From: Mycolicibacterium chlorophenolicum
Lineage (GTDB): Bacteria > Actinomycetota > Actinomycetes > Mycobacteriales > Mycobacteriaceae
Length of the DNA stretch: 64,000 nucleotides
Assembly: GCF_001044235.1 (NCBI RefSeq)
Contig: NZ_JYNL01000023.1
Location: forward strand, 1,084-65,083
Direction: 5' to 3'
In this document: piece after piece, positions 18,451 through 27,673 of the stretch
How positions within the stretch are numbered: position 1 is the stretch's first letter
Layout: each line of letters begins with the position of its first letter
Translations under genes and position numbers: made by a program
The notes under the pieces: model-generated
Told to the model about the DNA's origin: nothing
The model's database searches: none
What the model saw: the letters and a program-made list of their open reading frames with translations, nothing else

Positions 18451-19743
18451 CTACTGCCGATAGCTGACCAGGAAGTTGCCCAGGCGTTCGATGGCAGCCG
18501 CCAGGTCGCGCGCCCACGGCAGTGTCACGATCCGCAGGTGATCCGGTGTGGGCCAATTGAAACCGGTTCCCTGCACTACGAGGATCTTCTCCTGCAGCAG
18601 CAGGTCGAGCACCAGTTGTTCGTCGTCGTTGATCTCGTAGACCTCGGGATCCAGCCGCGGGAACGCGTACAGCGCGCCTTGCGGTTTCACGCAGGAGACG
18701 CCGGGGATCTGGTTGAGCTTCTCCCATGCGACATCGCGCTGCTCGAGCAGCCGGCCGCCCGGAAGGACCAGGTCGTCGATGCTCTGGTGGCCGCCGAGCG
18801 CGACCTGAATCGCATGCTGGGCGGGCACATTCGGGCACAGCCGCATGTTGGCCAGCAGGCTGATGCCCTCGATGAAACTGCCCGCGTGCTCTTTGGGTCC
18901 GGTGATCACCAGCCACCCCGAGCGGTAACCCGCGACCCGGTAGGCCTTCGACAGCCCGTTGAACGTCAGCGTGAGCACGTCGGGCGCCACGGACGCCATC
19001 GAGATGTGCTGCGCGTCGTCGTAGAGGATCTTGTCGTAGATCTCGTCGGACAGCAGCAGGAGCTGGTGCTTGCGCGCCAGTTCGGCGATCTGCTCGAGCG
19101 TCTCGCGGCTGTACACCGCACCGGTCGGGTTGTTCGGGTTGATGACCACGATCGCCTTGGTGCGGTCGGTGATCTTGGACTCCAGGTCCGCGACGTCGGG
19201 ATTCCAGCCCTGCGTCTCGTCGCACAGGTAGTGCACCGGGGTGCCGCCCGCCAACGAGGTACACGCCGTCCACAGCGGATAGTCCGGAGCGGGGATCAGC
19301 ACCTGATCGCCGTTGTCGAGCAGGGCCTGCAGGGTCATCTGGATGAGCTCGGAGGCGCCGTTGCCGAGGAACACGTCATCGATGTCGAAACGCGGGAAGC
19401 CCTCGACGAGCTCGTACCGGGTGAACACCGCGCGCCGGGCGCTGACGATGCCCTTGGAGTCCGAGTAGCCCTGGGCGTAGGGGAGTGCCTGGATGATGTC
19501 GCGCATGATCACGTCGGGCGCCTCGAAGCCGAACGGCGCGGGATTGCCGATGTTGAGCTTGAGGATGCGGTGCCCCTCGGACTCCAGGCGCGCGGCGTGC
19601 TCGTGTACGGGGCCACGGATCTCGTACAGAACATCTTGCAGCTTGCTGGACTGCGTGAACTCGCGCTGACGCGCGTGCCCGCTGCCCGCCTGCCACGGCA
19701 CCTGATGGGTCGTCATGTGGACAAGTGTCGCATCGCCGTCCAC
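18451..19743 (-). CDS. aspC: PLP-dependent aminotransferase (AspC, Rv0337c type)
   Basis: 430 aa. The fold-type I class I/II aminotransferase markers are clear: NIGNPAPFGFEAPDVI, GYSDSKGI, VINPNNPTGA, the LLLLSDEIYDKI Asp, and FNGLSKAYRVAGYR with the Schiff-base Lys. It probably transfers amino groups among aspartate/glutamate or alanine and 2-oxo acids. The GTG start at 19743 gives MDGDATLVHMTTHQVPW, which agrees with the M. tuberculosis N-terminus. It is separated from etfD on the same strand by a strong inverted repeat. Confidence 0.95.
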   Translation of the reverse strand: MDGDATLVHMTTHQVPWQAGSGHARQREFTQSSKLQDVLYEIRGPVHEHAARLESEGHRILKLNIGNPAPFGFEAPDVIMRDIIQALPYAQGYSDSKGIVSARRAVFTRYELVEGFPRFDIDDVFLGNGASELIQMTLQALLDNGDQVLIPAPDYPLWTACTSLAGGTPVHYLCDETQGWNPDVADLESKITDRTKAIVVINPNNPTGAVYSRETLEQIAELARKHQLLLLSDEIYDKILYDDAQHISMASVAPDVLTLTFNGLSKAYRVAGYRSGWLVITGPKEHAGSFIEGISLLANMRLCPNVPAQHAIQVALGGHQSIDDLVLPGGRLLEQRDVAWEKLNQIPGVSCVKPQGALYAFPRLDPEVYEINDDEQLVLDLLLQEKILVVQGTGFNWPTPDHLRIVTLPWARDLAAAIERLGNFLVSYRQ

Positions 19744-19755
19744 CGAAATATGAAT

Positions 19756-19812
19756 CGAGCGTGCACCCAGGGTCGTTGATCGGCGCTGATCACGACCCTG
19801 GATGCACGCTCG
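19756..19812. repeat. Long inverted repeat between etfD and aspC, dyad family A
   Basis: Arms 19756-19781 and 19788-19812 are nearly perfect complements: CGAGCGTGCA(C/T)CCAGGGTCGT, with one mismatch and one extra base, around a 6-nt centre. This is the best-preserved member of the dyad family in the window. It starts 10 bp beyond the etfD stop on the minus strand, so it probably acts as the etfD transcript end even though only a weak AT-rich stretch, not a T-run, follows. Confidence 0.85.
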
Positions 19813-19821
19813 CTGACGTCT

Positions 19822-22800
19822 TTACCGGCGGCCGGGGCGTCGGGCGCCCTTGGCGATGCCGAGGCCCTTCACGGGCGGCTCGTCACCCACCACGCGTGCC
19901 TCGCCGTTGCCGTTCGTCGCCGGGGCGGCGGGCTCGGGCTCGGGTGCGGCGGCCTCAGGCTCCGGGGCCGGCTCGGGCTCGGCGGCCGGTTCCGGGGCGG
20001 ACGCCGGCGCCGACGCGGGTGCCTTCTTGGCGCCGGGACGGCGCGCACCGGGCGCGATGCCCAGGCCCTTCACCTCGGGTTCCGGCGTGGCGTCCAGGCC
20101 GCGGTCCGAATCAGCGGTGTCCGGGGCCTCGGTGCCGGCCTCGGCCTTGTCCGGGTCGACGTTCGCCGGCTGGACGACGGTGGACGCACCCTCGTTCGGG
20201 GACGCCGGTGCCTTCTTGGCGCCGGGTCGCCGCGCTCCCGACGCGATCCCCAGTCCCTTGACCTCGGGCTCGGCCTTGGCGGGTGCCTCGGGAGGCGCGG
20301 TCTCGGCTGTGGGTGCCGCCGGCGCTGCCGCAGCGGCCTTCTTCGCGCCGGGCCGCTTGGCCCCGCCGGCGATCCCCAGCCCCTTGACCTCGGGCTCGGC
20401 CTTGGCGGGCGCCTCGGCAGGCGTGCTCTCCGCAGCGGGTGCGGCGGCCTTCTTGGCGCCGGGGCGCTTGGCTCCGCCCGCGATGCCCAGGCCCTTGGCC
20501 TCCACGGCCGCGGGCTTGTCCTCGGCGGGTGCGGCCGCCTTCTTGGCGCCCGGCCGCTTGGCTCCGCCGGCCAGACCCAGGCCGGTGACCGGCTTGGACT
20601 CAGCCGCGGTATCGGCCGTGGCCTCGGCGGGCGCCGGGGCCTCAGAAGCCTCGGCGACCTCTTCGACCTCCGCCGGAGCCTCGGCCTCGACCTGCGCGGC
20701 GCGCTCCTCGGCCTCCTTGGCCGCCGTGCCCTTCTCGGGCAGCGTGACGCTGGTCTTGTCGAGCGAGCCGAGCAGCAGCTGGGCGACGTCGAGGACCTCG
20801 GGCGCCTTCTCCAGGCTGCGGGTAGACGTGACGTCGTCGACGCCGTCGGTCATCATCACGCGGCAGAACGGGCAGCCCGTCGCGATCGCCGACGCGCCGG
20901 TGTCCACAGCCTCCTCGGAGCGCTCGACGTTGACGCGCTTGCCGATGTGCTCTTCCATCCACATCCGGGCGCCACCGGCGCCGCAGCACAGGCCGCGGTC
21001 GGCGTGGCGCGGCATCTCGGTCAGCTTGGCCCCCGACGCACCGATCAGCTCACGCGGCGCCGAGTACTCCTTGTTGTGCCGGCCCAGGTAGCACGGGTCG
21101 TGATAGGTGATGTCCATCCCGCCGTCAGCAGGCTTCACGGGCACCAGCTTCTTGTCCCGGACCAGCCGGTTCAGCAGCTGGGTGTGGTGCAGCACCGTGT
21201 AATTGCCGCCGACCTGCGGATACTCCCGACCCAGCGTGTTGAAGCAGTGCGGGCACGTCACCACGACCTTGCGGTCCACCCGCTCGACACCGGAGAACAG
21301 GTCGTTGAGCGTCTCGACGTTCTGCGCGGCCAGCTGCTGGAACAGGAACTCGTTGCCCGAGCGGCGCGCGGAGTCCCCGTTGCAGGTCTCGCCCTCGCCG
21401 AGCACCAGGAACTTCACCCCGGCGGTGGCCAGCAGTTCGGCGACGGCCTTGGTGGTCTTCTTCGCGCGGTCCTCGAACGCACCGGCGCAGCCGACCCAGA
21501 ACAGGTACTCGTAGCCGGCGAACGACTCGACGTCCTTGCCGTAGACCGGGACGTCGAAGTCGACCTCGTCGATCCAGTTCGTGCGGTCCTTGGCGTTCTG
21601 ACCCCAGGGGTTGCCCTTGTTCTCCAGGTTCTTGTAGAGCACGCCGAGCTCCCCGGGGAACTCGGACTCCATCATCACCTGGTAGCGCCGCATGTCGACG
21701 ATGTGGTCGATGTGCTCGATGTCGACAGGGCACTGCTCGACGCAGGCACCGCACGTCGTGCAGGACCACAGCACGTCGGGGTCGATGACGCCGCCCTGTT
21801 CCAGCGTGCCGACCAGCGGCCGGGTCGCCTGCAGCGGCGAGTCCGCAGGAATGCGTTCGAAGCCCGACTCGGGCACGTGCTCGTGGGAGTGCTCCTCGCT
21901 GTCCTTCTCGCCGCGAAGCTCCTCGCCGAGACCGCCTTCGGGCGTGTTCTGCAGCGGGGATTCCTTGCCGTCGAGGAAGTACGGCGCCTTCGCGAACATG
22001 TGGTCGCGAAGGTTCATGATCACGAGCTTCGGGGACAGCGGCTTGCCGGTGTTCCACGCCGGGCACTGCGACTGACAACGCCCGCACTCGGTGCAGGTGG
22101 TCATGTCGAGGTAGCCCTTCCAGGTGAAGTCCTCGATCTTGCCGCGGCCCAGCACGGCGTCCTCGGCGGGATCCTCGAAGTCGACGATCTCGCCCTTGGA
22201 TTCGACCGGCAGCAGCGGGCCGAGCCCGTTGGGCATCCGCTTGAACGTGACGTTGATCGGTGCCAGGCCGATGTGCAGGTGCTTGGAGTGCAGCACGATC
22301 AGCAGGAACACCAGCATGATCGCGATGTGGCCGAGCAGGGCCAGCGTCTCGATCCACTCGTTGGCGGGCACGCCCAGCGGCCGCAGGATCGCGCCCATCA
22401 GCTGCGAGAAGAACGCGCCGTTGCCGTAGGGCAGGTTGCCGGTCACCACGGCGGCGCCGCGCACCAGCGCGTACGTCCAGATGACGTTGAAGATCATGAA
22501 CAGGATCAGCCAGGCGCCGCCGGTGTGGGAACCGTAGAACCGGGAGTCGCGGCCGTGCTTCTTGGGCTCGCGCACGATGCGGATGATCGAGAACGTGATG
22601 ATGCCGGCCAGCACGGCGACGGCGAAGAAGTCCTGTAGGAAGCCCAGCACGTCCCAGCGGCCGACGATCGGGATGTGGAAGTCGTGGACGACCAGTAGGC
22701 CGAAGGCCTCCAGGTACACGGTCGCCAAGACGAAGAAGCCCCACATCGTGAAGAAGTGCGCGATACCGGGGACGGACCACCGCAGCAGCCGGGTCTGGCC

Positions 22801-22986
22801 GAACACCTCTTCGAACTGGGTGGTGATGCGCTTCTGAAGGTGGTCTTTGCGGTTGTTGGCCTCGCTCATGGGCTGGCCCGACCGGATCAGCTTCGTCAGC
22901 CACGCCACGCGCTTGACGGCCAACAAGCCGACAACCACGATCATCAGCGCCCCGACGATCATTCTGATGAGCATCTGGGTTTCCAC
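19822..22986 (-). CDS. etfD: Membrane Fe-S oxidoreductase EtfD (electron-transfer flavoprotein:menaquinone oxidoreductase), with repeat tail
   Basis: 1054 aa from GTG 22986, picked because GGAGG sits 6 nt upstream; the ATG at 22992 lies directly on that site. Order of parts: about six membrane helices of nitrate-reductase-gamma type; two 4Fe-4S ferredoxin motifs, CTECGRCQSQCP (~298) and CTTCGACVEQCP (~407); and two CCG-type cysteine domains, the second ending CCGAGGARMW (~667). This is the Rv0338c protein, known to pass electrons from acyl-CoA dehydrogenases via ETF to menaquinone in fatty acid oxidation. From ~residue 800 the tail carries six copies of (K/T)GLG(I/L)AxGA(K/R)RPG, five ending AKKA, linked by Ala/Pro/Glu-rich spacers. 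Confidence 0.95.
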   Translation of the reverse strand: METQMLIRMIVGALMIVVVGLLAVKRVAWLTKLIRSGQPMSEANNRKDHLQKRITTQFEEVFGQTRLLRWSVPGIAHFFTMWGFFVLATVYLEAFGLLVVHDFHIPIVGRWDVLGFLQDFFAVAVLAGIITFSIIRIVREPKKHGRDSRFYGSHTGGAWLILFMIFNVIWTYALVRGAAVVTGNLPYGNGAFFSQLMGAILRPLGVPANEWIETLALLGHIAIMLVFLLIVLHSKHLHIGLAPINVTFKRMPNGLGPLLPVESKGEIVDFEDPAEDAVLGRGKIEDFTWKGYLDMTTCTECGRCQSQCPAWNTGKPLSPKLVIMNLRDHMFAKAPYFLDGKESPLQNTPEGGLGEELRGEKDSEEHSHEHVPESGFERIPADSPLQATRPLVGTLEQGGVIDPDVLWSCTTCGACVEQCPVDIEHIDHIVDMRRYQVMMESEFPGELGVLYKNLENKGNPWGQNAKDRTNWIDEVDFDVPVYGKDVESFAGYEYLFWVGCAGAFEDRAKKTTKAVAELLATAGVKFLVLGEGETCNGDSARRSGNEFLFQQLAAQNVETLNDLFSGVERVDRKVVVTCPHCFNTLGREYPQVGGNYTVLHHTQLLNRLVRDKKLVPVKPADGGMDITYHDPCYLGRHNKEYSAPRELIGASGAKLTEMPRHADRGLCCGAGGARMWMEEHIGKRVNVERSEEAVDTGASAIATGCPFCRVMMTDGVDDVTSTRSLEKAPEVLDVAQLLLGSLDKTSVTLPEKGTAAKEAEERAAQVEAEAPAEVEEVAEASEAPAPAEATADTAAESKPVTGLGLAGGAKRPGAKKAAAPAEDKPAAVEAKGLGIAGGAKRPGAKKAAAPAAESTPAEAPAKAEPEVKGLGIAGGAKRPGAKKAAAAAPAAPTAETAPPEAPAKAEPEVKGLGIASGARRPGAKKAPASPNEGASTVVQPANVDPDKAEAGTEAPDTADSDRGLDATPEPEVKGLGIAPGARRPGAKKAPASAPASAPEPAAEPEPAPEPEAAAPEPEPAAPATNGNGEARVVGDEPPVKGLGIAKGARRPGRR

Positions 22987-23004
22987 GCGCATCCTCCGGT
23001 TCTG

Positions 23005-23045
23005 GTTACCAGCGGGTAACTTAGACCATGTTACTGACAAGTAAC
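23005..23045. promoter_or_regulatory. Two dyad operators in the etfD promoter
   Basis: GTTACC-AGCG-GGTAAC (23005-23020) and GTTACT-GACA-AGTAAC (23030-23045) are both perfect 6-bp inverted repeats with 4-bp spacers, starting 25 bp apart. They fill the region just upstream of the etfD GTG (22986) and its ribosome site. Read on the minus strand, a TAAGTT -10-like hexamer (23023-23018) overlaps the promoter-proximal copy, so binding should repress. The dyad shape is typical of TetR-family sites. The regulator is not in the window as far as I can tell. Confidence 0.75.
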
Positions 23046-23122
23046 TTTAGCTCGATGTGAGCTCATAGTGACACCCTGCGCGGATACGCCGCTACACAGG
23101 CTGTCCTAACCTGACGCGGCGG

Positions 23123-25648
23123 TCAGGGGGCGGGCGCGAGCATGACCCGCAGCATCGACAACATCTCCGAGCGCGACTCGGCCCCGAGGCGGCGCCGGAT
23201 CCGGGCCACGTGGTGCTCGACCGTCTTGGCGGAGATGAACAGCTGTGCCCCGATGTCCCGGTACGGCAGGCCCTGCAGCAGGAGCTCGGCGACCTCCCGT
23301 TCGCGCTCGGACAGCTGGGTCGCAGGGCGCGCCGGACCCGGCCGCTGCGCCGGGGCCGCCGGCCGCTCGGCGGGTACCGGGTCCTCGGGCAGTTCGGGCG
23401 CGGACACCGCCTGCTTGAGATCACGGGCGAGTTGCAGCATGGCCTGCGAGACGCGGGGGTCGGCGGTCTGCAGGGCGGCCTGGCCCGCCAGCCGGGTGGC
23501 ATCCGAGGTGTGGCCGAACTGCGCGAGCATGCGCGCCGCCGTGGCCACCTCGTCGACATCGACGTGCCCGGCGAGCACCCGCAGCCAGGTGCGCCCCGCC
23601 GTGGCCAGCGCTTTCGCGAACGGGCTGTGCGCCGCGGCCGCCGTCAGCGCCTGCCCGTGCGGGGCGACGTCGTCGGGGGAATTGGCCAGGATGCCCGCGT
23701 GCACACCGGCCCAGTGCAGCGGCACCGACCACAGCACCGGATCGCCGAGCTCACGCAGCAATCCGAACGCCTCGTCGAGGGTGTGGCTCAGCCGGTCGAC
23801 CTGACGCATCCGCGCCGCGGCCACCCACAGCTCGCCGAGCGGCAGCAGCGCGAACACCTCGGTCGAGCACTCGGCCAGCACCTCCATCGCCGAATACCAG
23901 TGCTGCTGCATGGCTCCGGTGTCGCCGCCGCGACGGGCGATCGCCGTCTGCAGCGCCGAGGCCCACAGCGCGTCGCGCCGGTGCAGCTGCTGGCCGGCCA
24001 CCGCGGCGACGGCCGCGCCGGCCGCCGGCAGGTGACCGTCCTGCATCAGCGCCCACCCGAGCAGCAGCCGGTGCCGGTGCGTGACGAAGATCGCATCCGC
24101 GGCACCGGCGCGGCCCCCCTCGCGGACGGCCCGTCCGATCACCGACCGCGCCCGCACGGGGTCGCCGCCGTGCAGCGCGGCAAGGGTGACCAGGGCCGCC
24201 GGCGTGTCGGGAGTGACGACGGAGCGATCCTGTTCGGCTCCGATCGCCTGACTCAACCGGGCGAGCGCCACCGGATACGGCTGGTCGAGCGTCATCAGCA
24301 GGCCTTCGGTGACGGCCCGGGCCGCACGCGCCGTCGACGTCGGCGGCCCCGCATCGGCGGTCTGCCGGTTCGCCCGCGTCGCGGCCACGTCGCCCGCCGC
24401 CAGGGCGGCGATGGTGGCGGCGGCGCCGACCACGGCGTCGGGCGCTTGGCCGAGCCAGGCGAACAGGTCACGGGCCTGGGCGGCGCTGCCGTCATGTAGC
24501 GCGATGCTGGCCGCAATGCGCACCGCGGCGGCGCGCTGGGCCGGATCGGCCGCCGTGAGCATGCCGTCGGCGAGCCGGGCCGCCGTGGCGCAGTCGCCCG
24601 TCAAGGCCAGGGCGTCGGCCAGTTGCGCGCTGGGCGCCGAACTACCCGCGTCGGCGGCCGCCCGGTACAGCCGGGCGGCGCGCGCAGGCTGGGCGGTGCT
24701 GCGGCCGGCCAGCTCGGTCAGGGCGGCCGCCAGCCGCTCGTCGCGCAGACCGTGCTCGGCCAGCCGCAACGCCAGGTCGGCGGTCAGCGTCGAGGACTCC
24801 AACTGGGAGGCCAGCAGAGACACCTCGAGATCGTGGTGTCGCGACGCCCCGACGATCGAGGCGATGCCGTCGTGCACCTCGCGCAGGAAGCCCGCAGGGT
24901 GTGACGGCTCGAGGAGCCCGCTGGCCCGGGCCTGGTCCACCGCGGCGAGCGCGGCCTCCGGGGTCATCCGCAGGCCCGCGGCGACGTCGTCGGGGCCGAG
25001 GCCCGAGGTGAGGGACGAGACCAGCAGCGTGTCGAGCAGTGGTTCGTCGAGACGGCGGAGCCGTTCGATCAGCGCATTGCGTGCCGCCTGGCGCACCGCC
25101 TGGGCGCCGTCGCCGGCCACCGACAGCGTCGGGCGCAGCAGGAACGGCAGCCCCGCGGTCGCCGCCATGAGCAGTCGCACCAGGTCGGGCGCCGGGGCCT
25201 CCCCGAAGGTGGCCGCGGCGATCCGGCCGACCTCGACCGGCAGGATCGGGCCCAGCGTCACTGCCGGATTCTCCCGCTGCAGCGCGACGATCAGACCCCG
25301 CAGCGCGCGGTGGTGGGCGAGCGGCTGGGCCGAGATCACGACGGTCGCCGCCGGATCGGCGACCAGGTCGGTGAGCTGCTCGAGGTGCGCGTCGTCGAGC
25401 AGGTCGGCGTCGTCGACGACCACCGCGGAACCGTCGGCGTCGTCCGGGCGCGGCGGCCGCGACAGCACCGCGCGACCGTCCCTGCGCAGCGTCGCCCGCA
25501 CCGCCGCCAACACCGTCGACTTGCCCGTTCCTATACCGCCGGTGACCAGGAGCTTCACCGCGGCCCGGGGATCGCGGTCGACCGCGGCCACCGCGTCCCG
25601 CGCTGCCGGCGGCAGATCCGTCGGCCGGTGCGGCGCCGGACTGGTCAT
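23123..25648 (-). CDS. iniR: IniR, STAND-type ATPase / LuxR-family regulator of the ini genes
   Basis: 841 aa. The P-loop GGIGTGKST is near residue 38, and Walker B-like AVVVDDADLLDD follows at ~85. A long helical-repeat sensor region with Ala-rich TPR-like helices runs to ~740. The C-terminal LuxR helix-turn-helix is LSEREREVAELLLQ to KTVEHHVARIRRRLG. Domain order matches MalT-like large LuxR proteins. It is the Rv0339c homologue, reported to activate iniBAC under envelope stress in response to trehalose. ATG 25648 is 8 bp after the Hsp70-like gene stop, so both are in one operon, transcribed away from the IniB-domain gene. Confidence 0.93.
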   Translation of the reverse strand: MTSPAPHRPTDLPPAARDAVAAVDRDPRAAVKLLVTGGIGTGKSTVLAAVRATLRRDGRAVLSRPPRPDDADGSAVVVDDADLLDDAHLEQLTDLVADPAATVVISAQPLAHHRALRGLIVALQRENPAVTLGPILPVEVGRIAAATFGEAPAPDLVRLLMAATAGLPFLLRPTLSVAGDGAQAVRQAARNALIERLRRLDEPLLDTLLVSSLTSGLGPDDVAAGLRMTPEAALAAVDQARASGLLEPSHPAGFLREVHDGIASIVGASRHHDLEVSLLASQLESSTLTADLALRLAEHGLRDERLAAALTELAGRSTAQPARAARLYRAAADAGSSAPSAQLADALALTGDCATAARLADGMLTAADPAQRAAAVRIAASIALHDGSAAQARDLFAWLGQAPDAVVGAAATIAALAAGDVAATRANRQTADAGPPTSTARAARAVTEGLLMTLDQPYPVALARLSQAIGAEQDRSVVTPDTPAALVTLAALHGGDPVRARSVIGRAVREGGRAGAADAIFVTHRHRLLLGWALMQDGHLPAAGAAVAAVAGQQLHRRDALWASALQTAIARRGGDTGAMQQHWYSAMEVLAECSTEVFALLPLGELWVAAARMRQVDRLSHTLDEAFGLLRELGDPVLWSVPLHWAGVHAGILANSPDDVAPHGQALTAAAAHSPFAKALATAGRTWLRVLAGHVDVDEVATAARMLAQFGHTSDATRLAGQAALQTADPRVSQAMLQLARDLKQAVSAPELPEDPVPAERPAAPAQRPGPARPATQLSEREREVAELLLQGLPYRDIGAQLFISAKTVEHHVARIRRRLGAESRSEMLSMLRVMLAPAP

Positions 25649-25656
25649 CGCCGCCG

Positions 25657-27462
25657 TCAGGCGCCGTCGCCCGGGAGGATCACCGAGGTCGTCACGGGCG
25701 GTGCGACCGTGGTGGGCGGTGCCACCGTCGTCGTGGGCGGCGCCACCGTCGTCGTGGGCGGCGCCGTCGTCGTCGGACGCGTCGTGGTGGGCCGCGTCGT
25801 CGTCGTGGTCGGCGCGGTGGTGGTGGTGGTGGTGGTCGTCGTCGTGGTGGCCGTGGTCGTCGTGGTCGTCGGCGCGGTCGTCGTGGTCGACGACGACGGG
25901 CTCGTCGTCTCCGACGGGGGCGGCGGCGGAGGCGGCTGGCTGACGGTCGTCGTCGCCACGCCGTCGGGACCGATCGTCACCGTGGTGACCGGCGGCGGCA
26001 GCTCGGCCGGCGACGGCTCGGCCGCCGGCGGCGTCGCCGTCTCGGTGACCGGCGTCTGATCGCCCTCGCTGCTGGTCAGCGTCACGGCGAGACCACCGGC
26101 GGCCAGCAGGGCCGCAGCCGCGGCGATACCGAACAGCACGGGCGGCCGTTTGTACCAGGGCAGCGGTGCGGGCTCGTCATAGCGCTCGTCCTCGGGGGCG
26201 AACGCCACTGCGGGGCGGGCGGGATCGGGCGACGCGACGTAGTCGGGGCCGGTGTAGGGCACCGGCTCGGCGTCCAGGTCGTCGTCCTGCGACCAGGCCA
26301 GCGCGCGGAAGGTCGCCGACGCGGCACCGTCGTCGGCGGCCTGGCCGGCGGCCAGCCCCGCCGCGCCGGCGGCCCACGCGGCGGGCGCCATCGCGGTCGG
26401 CTCACCGGCGGCGGGCGCCAGGCCCGTTGCCGCCTGAGCGTCCAGGCTCTGGTTGGCCACCAGTGCCGCGCCCGCGGCGACGTTGAGCGCCGGCTCGGGC
26501 GTCGTGATGACCGGCGCCCGAAGTCTTTCCGAAAGTCGTTGCGTCACAATCGGAATCGCTGCTCCACCGCCGACAGTGGCGACCGCGGCGACGTTGGTGA
26601 CCGGCACGTTGGCGCGCTGCAGCGTGTCGTCGATCGCCGCGAGCAACCCGCCCAGCGGGTCGCTGAGCAGGTGCTCGAGCTCCGGACGAGTGACGCGGAT
26701 GTCCGAGCGGAAGCCGGGCAGCTCGGCGGGGACCACGGTGGCGGTCTGCTCGGAGAGCCGTTCCTTGGCCTGACGGCACTCCTCACGCAGGCGCGCCAGC
26801 GAACCGACCGCCGCGGTGCCCGCCGGATCGGGGTCGTTGGCCTCGGCGATGCCGGCCAGCACATGGTCGAGCAGGGCCTGGTCGACCGCGTCCCCGGAGA
26901 AGTCCGGGTAGCGCACCGTCTGCCCCACGAGATCCAGGTTCGCGCCGGCGTCGGCGAGTGTGATGCTGGTGCCGCTGCCGCCGAGATCGACCAGCACCAC
27001 CACGCCCTGATCGGGCAGACCGGGCGCCGCCTGCAGCGCCGCCAGGGCGGCCGACGCATCAGGGATCAGCGCGGCGGGCACGCCGTTCGGCGCGAGGATC
27101 GGGCGCGAGCGCAGCGCGCCCCGCAGCGCCCCGATGGTGCCGGGTCCCCAGTGCGCGGGCACGGCGATCGCCACCGGTGAACCGCCGTCCACCGCCCGCG
27201 CCATCGCGGCGAGAGCCTCGGCGAGCACGACCTCACCGCGGTGCGCCGAACCGTCGGCGGCGACCAGCGGCACCGGATCGCCCACGCGGTCGACGAATCC
27301 GCTGAGCACCAGGCCCGGCGGCGTCGCGTCGGTGGGAACCCCCACCTCGGGCGCGCGGTCGGGGTAGACGGTCAGGATCGAGCGCCGCGTCACCGGCGGG
27401 CGGCCGACACGTGCGGCCACCAGGTTCGTCATCCCGATCGACAACCCCAGTGGTTCGGTCAT
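25657..27462 (-). CDS. Membrane-anchored Hsp70-like protein with Thr/Pro-rich tail (Rv0312 family)
   Basis: 601 aa. Residues 1-~345 form an actin/Hsp70-type fold: LGLSIGMTNLVAARV as phosphate loop 1 (the DnaK Asp is Ser), VVVLVDLGGSGTSITLADAG as loop 2, and VATVGGGAAIPIVTQRL as the adenosine loop. No peptide-binding domain follows. Instead there is a ~90-residue linker, PWYKRP, one membrane helix (about 437-460) and ~140 residues of Thr/Pro low complexity. ATP binding is doubtful; a sensing or scaffold role across the membrane is an inference. It is first in the operon with iniR and divergent from the IniB-domain gene, with GAGGAGA upstream of ATG 27462. Confidence 0.9.
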   Translation of the reverse strand: MTEPLGLSIGMTNLVAARVGRPPVTRRSILTVYPDRAPEVGVPTDATPPGLVLSGFVDRVGDPVPLVAADGSAHRGEVVLAEALAAMARAVDGGSPVAIAVPAHWGPGTIGALRGALRSRPILAPNGVPAALIPDASAALAALQAAPGLPDQGVVVLVDLGGSGTSITLADAGANLDLVGQTVRYPDFSGDAVDQALLDHVLAGIAEANDPDPAGTAAVGSLARLREECRQAKERLSEQTATVVPAELPGFRSDIRVTRPELEHLLSDPLGGLLAAIDDTLQRANVPVTNVAAVATVGGGAAIPIVTQRLSERLRAPVITTPEPALNVAAGAALVANQSLDAQAATGLAPAAGEPTAMAPAAWAAGAAGLAAGQAADDGAASATFRALAWSQDDDLDAEPVPYTGPDYVASPDPARPAVAFAPEDERYDEPAPLPWYKRPPVLFGIAAAAALLAAGGLAVTLTSSEGDQTPVTETATPPAAEPSPAELPPPVTTVTIGPDGVATTTVSQPPPPPPPSETTSPSSSTTTTAPTTTTTTATTTTTTTTTTTAPTTTTTRPTTTRPTTTAPPTTTVAPPTTTVAPPTTVAPPVTTSVILPGDGA

Positions 27463-27546
27463 GGTGGTGGGTCTCCTCTTCGGCCGGCCCGGTCGGCCGG
27501 ACCGTCCACCACCTTAACGGCCGGACCGTCGCTCCCGGTGCAGGCG

Positions 27547-27645
27547 CCCCTAGTGTGGCCGATCCCCTAACGGGTCATCCCCTAACGGCCCCGGCGCGGG
27601 GTTGGGCTTCGCACCGATCCGCCGAACGCGGTGCGCCGATAGCAT
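27547..27645. promoter_or_regulatory. Divergent ini promoter region with CCCCTA repeats
   Basis: In the 211-bp gap between the divergent Hsp70-like (27462) and IniB-domain (27674) genes lie two copies of ATCCCCTAACGG (27562-27573 and 27577-27588), 15 bp apart, and a partial copy CCCCTAGTG (27547-27555). The complement reads GGGGAT, like the core of MalT boxes. A TAGCAT -10-like hexamer is at 27640-27645, with no good -35, as expected for an activator-dependent promoter. The same repeats occur before iniB, so IniR is the likely binder. Confidence 0.7.
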
Positions 27646-27673
27646 CGAGGACATACCGAGGGGAAGGGTCATC

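Noticed and set aside
22987..23040. Upstream extension of EtfD to 23040
   Set aside because: It would translate through the two operator dyads and the ribosome site; GTG 22986 is preferred.
25657..25930. Tandem repeat of ACC/ACG-type codons that could pass as a DNA satellite
   Set aside because: It is in frame and encodes the Thr/Pro-rich tail of the Hsp70-like protein, a feature of the protein family.
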